11,017 bases of DNA, taken from the NCBI GenBank assembly GCA_015233515.1, contig JADFXS010000072.1:1-11017 (forward strand), in the 5' to 3' direction. Shown here piece by piece: positions 1 to 7,359 of this stretch. Within the stretch, counting starts at the first letter, position 1; every line of letters starts with the position of its first letter. The translations under genes and the position numbers were made by a program. Under the pieces are notes generated by a model. That model was given only the letters and a program-made list of their open reading frames with translations. It did not search any database and was not told where the DNA came from. The stretch comes from Deltaproteobacteria bacterium (GTDB lineage: Bacteria; Desulfobacterota; Desulfarculia; Adiutricales; JAGVGV01).

Positions 1-1
1 A

Positions 2-1285
2 AAGCATAGTGAAAATCGCCTGAACAAAGCGCAGGATCTAGCCCGCCTGGCTAATTGGAATTGGGAAATTACCACTAACATCGTCACTTATTCACCGACT
101 TTTTATCGTTTGCTGGAAATCAACCCCGAGGATTTACCGGATAACTATGACGGACTGTTGGCGACCGTTCATCCGGAAGATCGGGCCCGAGTCCGTTCCG
201 CCCTGGCCAAGGCCGTGTTTGAAGAAGAAACCTTCAACCTGGAATACCGGATGATTACCACCGAAGGTCAAGCTGTGATCGTTCATGCCCTGGCTGACGT
301 GGTCTATGATGATTTTCAGGAGCCAAGCATGGTGGTGGGGACAATTCAGGATATTACCGCCAGGCGGAAAGCGGAAGAGACCGTCCGGGAACAGGAGGCT
401 CTTTTGAGGGCTATTGTTGAGACGGCGGGAGACGGCATAATCACTATCGACGAGTCCGGGCAAGTCGAATCATTCAATCGGATGGCGGAAAAAATCTTCG
501 GATATATCAGCGAAGAGGTCATCGGCCGAAATGTTGGACTTTTGATGTTGTGGCCGGGAAGCGAAATAAAAAACTACCACATCAATAAAGAATTGAGCGA
601 CGGTTTAGCCAAGGGCATCGGTCATGATCGGGAAGTGACCGGACGGCGCAAGGATGGCAGCCCGGTACCATTGGAGATATCCTTAAGCGCGGTGGCCCTT
701 AAGGATAGAAATTTATTCACCATCATGCTCAGGGATGTTACCGAAAAGAAGCAGGCTGAGGAAAAGCTCAAGCTGCTGGCGACTTATGACACTCTGACCG
801 GCTTGTTCAATCGCCGTCATCTTATGGAAAGGCTTGCCTCGGAATTGAGCGCGGCCAAGCGCTATAATCACTCCCTAACGGTCTGCTTGTGCGATCTCGA
901 TCATTTTAAGTTAGTCAACGATACACATGGGCACCAGGCCGGCGATACGGTTCTAGCCGCTTTAGGCCGACTGCTCAAAGCAAATATCCGCACTGAAGAT
1001 ATTGCGGGCCGGTATGGTGGAGAAGAATTCGTCTTGATCCTACCTCGAACCTCGACCCAAGAGGCGACCGTGGTTATAGAACGAATCCGGTCAACCCTGG
1101 AAAAAACGGCTTTTCGAACCGAGAAAGGTCTTGAATTCTTTGTGACCGGCTCCTTTGGCCTTTCCGAGACACAAGGGCAAAACCTCGACGAATCAGGACT
1201 GTTATCTCAAGCCGATCAGGCTTTATACCACGCCAAGGAATCCGGCCGGAATCGACATGCCGTTTATGTTCCACCAGCGGTCTGA
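2..1285 (+). CDS. PAS-PAS-GGDEF diguanylate cyclase, 5' end outside window
   Basis: This protein probably makes cyclic di-GMP from two GTP in response to a signal sensed by its PAS domains. The reading frame is open from base 2, so the true start lies upstream; the TTG at 110 is internal to a PAS domain. In the visible 427 residues, a first PAS fold (about 1-120, ending VVGTIQDITARRKAEE) is followed by a second PAS (about 130-250, with AGDGIITIDESGQVESFN and ending FTIMLRDVTEKKQAEE). A GGDEF domain (about 258-420) comes last, with DTLTGLFNRR, the metal-binding DLDHFKLVND and the active-site variant GGEEF at 339-343. The inhibitory I-site RTED lies five residues before GGEEF, so product feedback is likely. 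No transmembrane segment is visible, but one could lie upstream. Stop is TGA. No EAL domain is present. Confidence 0.93.
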   Translation, partial: KHSENRLNKAQDLARLANWNWEITTNIVTYSPTFYRLLEINPEDLPDNYDGLLATVHPEDRARVRSALAKAVFEEETFNLEYRMITTEGQAVIVHALADVVYDDFQEPSMVVGTIQDITARRKAEETVREQEALLRAIVETAGDGIITIDESGQVESFNRMAEKIFGYISEEVIGRNVGLLMLWPGSEIKNYHINKELSDGLAKGIGHDREVTGRRKDGSPVPLEISLSAVALKDRNLFTIMLRDVTEKKQAEEKLKLLATYDTLTGLFNRRHLMERLASELSAAKRYNHSLTVCLCDLDHFKLVNDTHGHQAGDTVLAALGRLLKANIRTEDIAGRYGGEEFVLILPRTSTQEATVVIERIRSTLEKTAFRTEKGLEFFVTGSFGLSETQGQNLDESGLLSQADQALYHAKESGRNRHAVYVPPAV

Positions 1286-1370
1286 CGCCCCTTCCAGGTT
1301 ATTAAAGCTCCCAGCAGCGACGTCAACTGGGATGAATCAAAGACTGTCAGCTGATTATCAGGTTATTGTA

Positions 1371-1376
1371 AGGAGG
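1371..1376 (+). promoter_or_regulatory. Strong Shine-Dalgarno for the methyltransferase gene
   Basis: AGGAGG lies nine bases before the ATG at 1386. It fixes that start and indicates efficient translation. The 100-bp gap after the cyclase holds no obvious terminator, so cotranscription with the cyclase is possible. Confidence 0.8.
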
Positions 1377-1385
1377 AATATATAG

Positions 1386-2147
1386 ATGAACGAACAAGAA
1401 GCCCTGGCCGTGTTGACCAAAAAATCTGATTTCGATCCCGAACTGATGCCTTTCTTGGCTGATTTGTTCCTAAACCTGACCGTCCTCAACCCGATTCGCC
1501 TGGAAACAGCTCGGCGTTTGGGTCCCATTTTGGATTTGAGGCCCGGTCAAAGAGTTCTGGACCTGGCTTGCGGCAAGGCCGGAGTATCTCTGCCCCTGGT
1601 CTACACCTACAAAGTTAACTTGGTCGGCGTGGACCTAATGCCGGATTTTATCCGCGAAGCCTGGTCCCGGGCCGAGCATGCCGGGCTGTTGGATAAAGTC
1701 CAATTTATTCTGGACGATGGCGCAAGCTATGTCCGCAATAAACCAAGCATCTGGGAGGCGGTCCTTATCATCGGCGCTCTGCCGTTTTTGTGGGCGGACA
1801 TGGACCAAGGTCTGACCATAGCGGCCGGCTTGGTCAAGCCGGGAGGTCATCTGGTTATCGGTCTCCCTTATCTCAAACCGTCCGGAAAACAGGATCCGGG
1901 CGAACCCCTCAAGAGCAAGGATGAAATCACTTCCTGGTTGGCCGGAACCGGACAGGTCGTGGAAATCCTGGATGATGGGGATGACGGGTGGAAATCCTAT
2001 ATTGAACCGCAAAAAAAAGCCGCCGCCAGACTGAATGAAACAGAAACCCATAATGAAAAGCTGCGCCAAGCCTTGGAAGGGGTACTGGCCCGGTTGGCTT
2101 GGGAAGCCGACAACCGGGGCTATGCGCTGTGGGTGATAAAAATATAA
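1386..2147 (+). CDS. Class I SAM-dependent methyltransferase
   Basis: This is a soluble 253-aa Rossmann-fold methyltransferase that transfers a methyl group from S-adenosylmethionine; the substrate cannot be read from the sequence. Motif I is VLDLACGKAG (57-66) and binds the SAM carboxypropyl part. The acidic end of strand 2 is in VGVDLMPDF (D83), which should bind the ribose. A KPGGHL turn (141-146) marks the usual segment before strand 5. The N-terminal helix region and the C-terminal 80 residues, including a charged DDGDDGWKSYIEPQKK stretch, are the likely substrate-specific parts. The length is ordinary for UbiE/Methyltransf_25-type enzymes, but nothing ties it to quinone synthesis. The start is set by a very good ribosome binding site. 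It follows the cyclase by 100 bp in the same direction and converges on the CPBP protease gene. Confidence 0.88.
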   Translation: MNEQEALAVLTKKSDFDPELMPFLADLFLNLTVLNPIRLETARRLGPILDLRPGQRVLDLACGKAGVSLPLVYTYKVNLVGVDLMPDFIREAWSRAEHAGLLDKVQFILDDGASYVRNKPSIWEAVLIIGALPFLWADMDQGLTIAAGLVKPGGHLVIGLPYLKPSGKQDPGEPLKSKDEITSWLAGTGQVVEILDDGDDGWKSYIEPQKKAAARLNETETHNEKLRQALEGVLARLAWEADNRGYALWVIKI

Positions 2148-2203
2148 GCAGGCGGATTGCGCGGAATCTTCGATGTGCAAGGAAGGATTTTTTTTACATT
2201 ACC

Positions 2204-2235
2204 AGCCAATCCCGCGGTAAGCCGCGGGATTGGCT
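2204..2235. other. Perfect 14-bp hairpin with 4-nt loop
   Basis: The arm 2204-2217 (AGCCAATCCCGCGG) is exactly complementary to 2222-2235, leaving a TAAG loop. It sits 56 bp after the methyltransferase stop, between convergent genes. On the plus strand no T-run follows; the run of eight T lies before the hairpin. The minus-strand side also lacks a downstream T-run. It could still protect or terminate transcripts, but it is not a textbook intrinsic terminator. It lies ten bases before the 51-bp repeat. Confidence 0.75.
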
Positions 2236-2245
2236 AACATCCATG

Positions 2246-2296
2246 TTGAATCCGCCCGCAGCGAGCTACGGGGAATGCGCTCGCCTGCATGTTCAA
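2246..2296 (+). repeat. 51-bp palindromic repeat, copy A
   Basis: This element aligns without gaps to 10755-10805, with 41 of 51 identical bases by hand count. It begins TTGAA and ends TTCAA, so its ends are inverted (here extended to TGTTGAA and TTCAACA, 2244-2298). It contains an inner imperfect stem around CGCAGC-GA-GCTACG and a conserved GAATGC-N-CTCGC segment before CATGTTCAA. It occupies the gap between two convergent genes. The form resembles dispersed REP-like or MITE-like elements, but no transposase is present in the window. Confidence 0.7.
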
Positions 2297-2343
2297 CATT
2301 TTGAGACCGCCTTTCAACCAAACTCAATTAGTCGGACAATTTT

Positions 2344-3000
2344 TTAGACCATCTGATTCATGACCGCCCAGGTCAAACCGAATAAAGCCAGATTACCCAG
2401 GACATGAATGATGATCGGCGTCAGCAGGCTGCCGGTGTATTCATAGGCGATGAAAAAAACCAGGCCGCCGGCTATCTGTTGAACAGGGACGGGAGACCAG
2501 GAGCGGTGGGCCAGGACAAAGGCAATCATACTGAGCAGCCCCGCCGGAACTGTTCCCCAACGTCTTAAATATCCATAAATCACGCCACGAAAAAAAAGCT
2601 CTTCCGCCACCGGTGACACTAGCGCCGCGATAGACAAAAACCAAAGAAAATCACTTGGCCGGATCGGTAACCGGCCGGCAAAACACTCCCGCCAGTTTAT
2701 GCCGACCAAAGACAGGGCCGATAACCCTAATCCGGTGACGACGCCGCACCCGGCCGCCCAAATCAGACCACTCTTCAACCCTGGGCCGATAGCTTCCCGC
2801 TTCAGCCCAAACACGGACCAGCCCTGGTTCCCTCGAGTCGCCAGGTAGGTCAGGAGTCCGATTTCCATGACGCGGACTATCCCCACCAAAGTCAAAGGCT
2901 GGACGAAATAAACGGCTTCCAGCATTCCGGCGGCGGTCTCCAGCACGGCCACGACCAGCAGACTCATGACCAGGGTGGATGAATCTATTCTTGCGACCAT
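2344..3000 (-). CDS. CPBP family intramembrane metalloprotease (CAAX protease-like)
   Basis: This is a polytopic membrane protein of 218 aa with the signature of the CPBP/ABI family, thought to be glutamate/histidine-dependent intramembrane proteases. The EExxxR motif appears as AEELFFRG, followed by FVLAHRS (the FxxxH motif) and IIIHVLGNL (the HxxxN-type motif). About six hydrophobic segments are visible. I chose the ATG at 3000, which overlaps the stop of the preceding gene by 16 bases and suggests translational coupling. The frame also runs upstream to an ATG at 3033 and a TTG at 3045, both deeper inside that gene. It is the last gene of the four-gene minus-strand unit. In other bacteria such proteins serve in prenyl-protein-like processing, bacteriocin immunity or maturation; nothing here decides between them. 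Confidence 0.88.
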   Translation of the reverse strand: MVARIDSSTLVMSLLVVAVLETAAGMLEAVYFVQPLTLVGIVRVMEIGLLTYLATRGNQGWSVFGLKREAIGPGLKSGLIWAAGCGVVTGLGLSALSLVGINWRECFAGRLPIRPSDFLWFLSIAALVSPVAEELFFRGVIYGYLRRWGTVPAGLLSMIAFVLAHRSWSPVPVQQIAGGLVFFIAYEYTGSLLTPIIIHVLGNLALFGLTWAVMNQMV

Positions 3001-4448
3001 CCCAAATCTTTCAAAGCCCTGTACCCATACCATTGAACATACCAATGATCGGACAGTTTGATTTTTTTGATTATCTCGGGAATTATCACCGGGTCGCGAC
3101 GCATCCCCAATGATCGCAAGGCCATGGTCACCACATTGGGGTCGGGTTCATTCAAAAGCTTTATCAGGGCCGGGTAGGTTTCCGGCCGTCGGCTATGGCC
3201 CAAGACCACGGCCAGCCAGTATTTTTCCACCGGCAAGCCATTAACCAGTATCGGTTGGTAAGGCCGACCGTGTATCTCGGCACTAGACGCGGCCAAGGTT
3301 TTCAGTCCGGCCACTCGCGACCACCAGGAGTCGGAAAGGAGCATGGTGTTGGGTTCTTCAACGGACAATGATCGGCCGTACCAAACCGGAATCAGTATGG
3401 CCAGACTCAAGGTCAGGACCAGGATGCCGGCCCGAATCGCTCCCTTCCTCGGTTCCGCGACGCCTCGAAATATCCATTGAAAACACCCGAAGAAAAAAAC
3501 AAACAAGGTCGATGGCAATCCGGCTATCAGGGACAAATAGGTGATCCGCCTGAACAAACGGTGCCGGTCGGTCATATTGGAATACCTGTCCAGAACGTTT
3601 TTCAGGTCATCAAAAAGTTCCTGGCGCGAGGTCTTGAGCACAAATTGATCCCGATGAAAAAACAACAGGTCGCTGTCTTTAGCCTCTAAAACCAAATCCA
3701 CCGGTAAAGATCTGGGTAAAGATAAATAATCGTGAGTTTCAAAAGCTTTTTTCAGCCTAGTCGTCAAATTCGCGTCTTTTAGTTCCGGTAAACTACAGGT
3801 GCGAATGTTTTTTTGCTTTAGAGACTTGAAAATTTCCGCCGGCGCCAAGGTGTGACGATAATAAAAATCGCTGATCGCCCGACCCGCGGGATTGGACCAG
3901 AGCGTATAATCCCGTAAGTCGAGGAACACCCGGTCATCGATTTGAAAGGCCCACAGCCCGCCTACCAAAATCAGGGTCGCCATAAAGATAAGCCGCACCG
4001 GCCACGGGTCGGAAAAACTTGTCGCGGGAGAGCTTTTAACGGTCAACCACCAGGATAAGGGACAAACAAGAAGGAGCATGGCCGAAATCAATTCGTCAAA
4101 ACCTTGGGCATTGACCAAGATTAGACTAAGACCCCACAGCAATATCGCACCGGCCGACAGAAAGCGTCTTCTTTTCGCCAATCGGTCCCAGGCCCAGGCC
4201 GCGGACATGGAAATAATCGTTAAACCAGCCCCCAGGCTGAAGGTAAAAAAAAGCCCGCCGCAAAAAGCCGATTGGAAAGTCGTCAAATCCGGTCGGACCT
4301 GAAGGTTGGGGACCACCATGTATCCGCTGCTTTCCAGAGCGCGGCTGACCTCATACAGCTCCAGGTTGGACAGATGGACAAAAATCGTGGCAATGACTTG
4401 ACTAAGGCTCAGGCAGGCCAGGATTATCTTGGTGTAGCCATTATTCAT
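2985..4448 (-). CDS. Polytopic membrane protein with C-terminal HEAT-like repeats
   Basis: I do not recognise a named family for this 487-aa protein. Five hydrophobic segments fill the first 200 residues (for example KIILACLSLSQVIATIFVHL and LIFMATLILVGGLWAF). A soluble domain of about 130 residues follows, then two more segments (YLSLIAGLPSTLFVFFFG and AGILVLTLSLAILIPVWYG). The tail (about 410-487) holds two HEAT/PBS-lyase-like helical repeats: PETYPALIKLLNEPDPNVV followed by MALRSLG, and DPVIIPEIIKKIKLSDHWYV followed by GYRALKDLG. The ATG at 4448 is chosen because it follows the preceding stop by eight bases; the frame also runs back to a GTG at 4496 inside that gene. The HEAT tail suggests docking of a partner protein at the membrane, possibly one from the same operon. 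Confidence 0.75.
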   Translation of the reverse strand: MNNGYTKIILACLSLSQVIATIFVHLSNLELYEVSRALESSGYMVVPNLQVRPDLTTFQSAFCGGLFFTFSLGAGLTIISMSAAWAWDRLAKRRRFLSAGAILLWGLSLILVNAQGFDELISAMLLLVCPLSWWLTVKSSPATSFSDPWPVRLIFMATLILVGGLWAFQIDDRVFLDLRDYTLWSNPAGRAISDFYYRHTLAPAEIFKSLKQKNIRTCSLPELKDANLTTRLKKAFETHDYLSLPRSLPVDLVLEAKDSDLLFFHRDQFVLKTSRQELFDDLKNVLDRYSNMTDRHRLFRRITYLSLIAGLPSTLFVFFFGCFQWIFRGVAEPRKGAIRAGILVLTLSLAILIPVWYGRSLSVEEPNTMLLSDSWWSRVAGLKTLAASSAEIHGRPYQPILVNGLPVEKYWLAVVLGHSRRPETYPALIKLLNEPDPNVVTMALRSLGMRRDPVIIPEIIKKIKLSDHWYVQWYGYRALKDLGWSQE

Positions 4449-4456
4449 TGTCGGCC

Positions 4457-4774
4457 TTAAGTTTCTTGAAATCCTTCCTCTTCCAGATACCACCACCAGT
4501 GGTCCCGGTCGAATTGGAAGCGGGCTTCATTCAGAGTATCCGAATCGTATACCTGGGTGGCAATCCACCGGCGGTGTTTTTTAACCAGCTGATCGAAGCG
4601 TTTTAGAGCCTTTATTTCAGCCGAGTCCAGGCGCTCTTTCTGGAATGCGATTTCGCTGCGATAGAATAAATATTCCAGCATGATGTCCGGGTGTGTTCCC
4701 AGAAGCGGCCTGACCCTCTGCAGCATGACGTGTATGCTTTTTTCCGCCGGCATGAACTTCGATATCTGTATCAT
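4457..4774 (-). CDS. Small conserved-looking protein of unknown function
   Basis: This 105-aa soluble protein begins MIQISKFMPAEKSIH, is helical and charged through the middle, and ends in an aromatic patch (FDRDHWWWYLEEEGFQ). No catalytic motif, signal peptide or membrane segment is evident, and I do not recognise the family. It is judged real because it fits exactly between its neighbours: its ATG comes nine bases after the stop of the beta-helix gene and its TAA lies eight bases before the start of the membrane protein gene. That spacing implies one transcript and a shared function. Confidence 0.65.
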   Translation of the reverse strand: MIQISKFMPAEKSIHVMLQRVRPLLGTHPDIMLEYLFYRSEIAFQKERLDSAEIKALKRFDQLVKKHRRWIATQVYDSDTLNEARFQFDRDHWWWYLEEEGFQET

Positions 4775-4783
4775 TTCCAGGGA

Positions 4784-5584
4784 TTAACGTATGATACTTC
4801 CCGCCGGATGGAATCCGGAAGACACCGTGGCATTGGGGAAGACTTTGGCGCCCGGTCCGAGGATCGCGCCGGGGCTGGTTACCGAATTGCATCCGGTTTC
4901 CACATCGTCCCCCAGAATAGCTCCAAATTTTTTCCGCGTTAATTCAAATATTTGTCCTAAACAGCGAATTCTGATCGGGCCGGAGGCAAACTTCAAGTTA
5001 GCCAATTTGGTTCCGGCGCCCAAATTCACTCGCCGTCCTAGAATGCTGTCCCCCAAATAGGCGAAGTGGCCGGCCTTGGCTTCATCCAACATCACCACAT
5101 TTTTAAACTCGCTGACGTGGCCGACCACGCATGATCGGCCGATCAAACAAGAGCCGCGAACATAAGCTCCTTGCCGAACTTCGGTGAAAGGACCAACAAT
5201 GGTTGGTCCCTTTATCAGAGCTCCCGGTTCAACAACCACCCCTGGGCCAAGTTCAATTTCATCGTCAAAAAAACTGGCGCCGGCATAGATGACCGTGGCG
5301 CCTTCCAGAATTTGACCTTGGTGCTTGACCAGGAATTTTCCTTTTGTGGCATCCCCGTGAATCAGCTCCAGATCTTCAGTTAGATAATGGCCTTGCCATA
5401 TGATCGTGTTTTTACCGACCAGGTCGCCATGCCGCCGGATAGAGGCCACATTTGGAATCATGGTTTGACGAACATAATCTTTTATTCGATCCAAAGCCTC
5501 CCATACTACTTCGCTCATGAAGAATAGTCCCGCGGCCTTCTGGTCTGCCAAGTTAAAAAAAAATTCCGGTTTCAGTTCGTTCAT
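4784..5584 (-). CDS. GlmU-like left-handed beta-helix protein (no nucleotidyltransferase domain)
   Basis: This 266-aa protein has a short helical N-terminus (LKPEFFFNLADQKAAGLFF, then VWEALDRIKDYV) followed by hexapeptide-repeat sequence typical of a left-handed beta helix. Examples are IVGPFTEVRQGAYVRGSCLIG and AYLGDSILGRRVNLGAGTKL. The latter resembles the acetyltransferase half of GlmU and related sugar-1-phosphate enzymes (LGDS and GAGT motifs), but the nucleotidyltransferase half with its GxGTR-type motif is absent. A role in nucleotide-sugar or envelope precursor acylation is possible but not shown. The start at 5584 is preferred because GAGG lies seven bases before the ATG. The open frame runs on to 5707, but that extension looks unlike the family and would fill the divergent promoter region. 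It is the first gene of the four-gene unit. Confidence 0.8.
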   Translation of the reverse strand: MNELKPEFFFNLADQKAAGLFFMSEVVWEALDRIKDYVRQTMIPNVASIRRHGDLVGKNTIIWQGHYLTEDLELIHGDATKGKFLVKHQGQILEGATVIYAGASFFDDEIELGPGVVVEPGALIKGPTIVGPFTEVRQGAYVRGSCLIGRSCVVGHVSEFKNVVMLDEAKAGHFAYLGDSILGRRVNLGAGTKLANLKFASGPIRIRCLGQIFELTRKKFGAILGDDVETGCNSVTSPGAILGPGAKVFPNATVSSGFHPAGSIIR

Positions 5585-5740
5585 GGCATTCCTCGACAAC
5601 AAATTTATACATAGTTTAGCACAGGCCGATAACAAGATGATACACTCGATAAGCCAAGGAACTGTATTGACGGCCCGGTGGATGTTTTGGCGGCGGACTC
5701 TTTTCAAAACCTCCCCATTGATCCAAAAATTATCCTAAAA

Positions 5741-5770
5741 TTGACAAGCGGCTATTTTTCATAATAAAAA
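5741..5770 (+). promoter_or_regulatory. Candidate sigma-70 promoter for the activator gene
   Basis: A perfect -35 TTGACA (5741-5746) is followed after 18 bases by TAAAAA (5765-5770), a four-of-six match to TATAAT in an AT-rich stretch. It sits about 60 bases before the GTG start. The spacing is slightly long and the -10 is weak, so this is tentative. The 5585-5832 gap separates two divergent transcription units and should also hold the promoter of the minus-strand operon. No convincing one was found. Confidence 0.4.
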
Positions 5771-5823
5771 TACCGGATTAAAAGTCGAATATTTCTCTGA
5801 CGCCTAACGCATCAATATGATTC

Positions 5824-5827
5824 GGAG
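5824..5827 (+). promoter_or_regulatory. Ribosome binding site supporting a GTG start
   Basis: GGAG lies five bases before the GTG at 5833. The first in-frame ATG (5968) has no comparable site, so the GTG is the preferred start of the activator. Confidence 0.6.
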
Positions 5828-5832
5828 AAGTT

Positions 5833-7359
5833 GTGAGTCTTTTCAAGATTACGCCGACACAATCTCATGAATATAAACCTCTCCTTGAGCCTGTTGGAGT
5901 CAAATGGACCGTATTACCCCAAATCCACCGCCTACTCCGCCAACGGCCCACGGGCCGCATTACGACCATGAACCTAGACGCTTTGCATCAAAATTTCCCA
6001 CACCTGTTTCAGGAAGCCAATGTCGCGGTCGCCCACCAACATTTCCGCACCAATGAACTCATCCGGTTTACTAAAAAAAATGATACGGAAACGAGCCGGA
6101 AGGACCTTACGTTGGAAAAATCGACCACTACTTGCCGGAATTTGCGGTTGGAGGCCCGAGACATGACCGCGAAGCGCCCAGAATTCCAAAATAAAGAATA
6201 CTATTTCAATCCAGTATCGGAGCTGCCGGAACCCAGAAGCCAAGCCTGGAAAGAGATATTGTCCGAAGCGAAACAAGCGGCCTGGTCCAAGGCCCCGATT
6301 CTATTAACCGGAGAAAGCGGCACCGGCAAGGAGGTGGTCGCTCGTTTTATTCATGAGCATAGCCCAAGAGCCGATGGCCCATTCGTGCCTCTCAATTGCG
6401 GCGCCTTGCCCGAAGCTCTGCTGGAAAGCGAGCTATTCGGCTACTGCAAGGGGGCCTTTACCGGCGCGATCGCCGACAAAAAGGGCTTGGCGGTTCAAGC
6501 TGACAGTGGGACTCTTTTTCTGGATGAGATCGGAGAAGCTTCTCCTGGCGCCCAAGTTAAACTTCTAAGATTTCTACAGGACTTTATTATTGTTCCAGTT
6601 GGCGGATTAAAACCTATCAAAGTCGATGTTCGAGTTATTTCCGCCACCAATTTAAAACTGGAAGAGGCTATACACCGGGGGGTCTTCAGGTCGGATTTAT
6701 TTTTCCGCGTGAATGTTTTCCAATTCGAGCTTCCCCCCTTGCGAAATAGGATTGAAGACATACCCGGGCTAACCGAGTTTTTTATCGATAAATTCAATGA
6801 ACATAACTCGACCGCGGTCCAGGGTCTCGCCCCGGCCGCGATGACCGTCCTGACCTCTTACTCATGGCCAGGCAACGTCCGGGAACTGGAAAATGTTATT
6901 CACCGGGCCGTGGTCCTGGCCGGGAACGGCTACATAGAAGCAGTTCATCTGCCGGCGCATATGCTGACGGGACCAAACCGATCTGTTAATGGGGACCATA
7001 TTAAAGCTCGAGCCTGGCTCGAAACCTTGCTCGACGCCTTGGAAAAGGCCCTGGCCTTGCCACCGGATCGCCTGGGACGGCCGAGACGTCTGGGAACCAG
7101 CCTGCCGCTGGAACATCTGGCGGATTTTTTTGAAAAATTCGGCCACCAACCCTTTAAACCCAAGGATTTTGCCGCTTTTATCGCCCCACCCAATAAACCT
7201 CGCCGGGATAAAATGGCTTTTATCTTGCTCAAAACCCTTCATCATGCTGGAATCATCGTTCGTAACGATAGGACCGCGCAAGCGGTCAGGTATGTTCTGG
7301 CGCCTTCTTTCAGGCGCGACACTTATGAGTCTGAAACCGAGGAATCCAAAGTTGCCTGA
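5833..7359 (+). CDS. Sigma-54-dependent transcriptional activator (enhancer-binding protein)
   Basis: This 508-aa protein hydrolyses ATP to remodel RNA polymerase holding sigma-54. Its AAA+ domain (about 128-375) has Walker A GESGTGKE (160-167), the sigma-54-contacting GAFTGA loop (207-212), Walker B GTLFLDEIG (226-234), FFRVNVF with an arginine-finger candidate, and WPGNVREL (345-352). The N-terminal 125 residues lack a phosphoacceptor receiver domain or a recognisable PAS/GAF fold, so the signal input is unknown. The C-terminus is unusual: no Fis-type helix-turn-helix is evident. About 100 residues instead end in a region (FKPKDFAAFI through LLKTLHHAGIIVRNDR and AVRYVLAP) that looks like a winged helix. 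It overlaps the solute-binding protein gene by 35 bases. The sigma-54-like promoter at 10517-10533 is a plausible target. Confidence 0.92.
   Translation: MSLFKITPTQSHEYKPLLEPVGVKWTVLPQIHRLLRQRPTGRITTMNLDALHQNFPHLFQEANVAVAHQHFRTNELIRFTKKNDTETSRKDLTLEKSTTTCRNLRLEARDMTAKRPEFQNKEYYFNPVSELPEPRSQAWKEILSEAKQAAWSKAPILLTGESGTGKEVVARFIHEHSPRADGPFVPLNCGALPEALLESELFGYCKGAFTGAIADKKGLAVQADSGTLFLDEIGEASPGAQVKLLRFLQDFIIVPVGGLKPIKVDVRVISATNLKLEEAIHRGVFRSDLFFRVNVFQFELPPLRNRIEDIPGLTEFFIDKFNEHNSTAVQGLAPAAMTVLTSYSWPGNVRELENVIHRAVVLAGNGYIEAVHLPAHMLTGPNRSVNGDHIKARAWLETLLDALEKALALPPDRLGRPRRLGTSLPLEHLADFFEKFGHQPFKPKDFAAFIAPPNKPRRDKMAFILLKTLHHAGIIVRNDRTAQAVRYVLAPSFRRDTYESETEESKVA

Noticed and set aside
2204..2235. Hairpin as intrinsic terminator
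   Set aside because: No T-run follows the stem in either direction.
5585..5707. N-terminal extension of the beta-helix protein
   Set aside because: The sequence is unlike the family, and a better start with GAGG lies at 5584.
6989..7324. Upstream extension of the solute-binding protein frame
   Set aside because: It lies wholly inside the activator gene in another frame and precedes the signal sequence; the ATG at 7325 fits the family.
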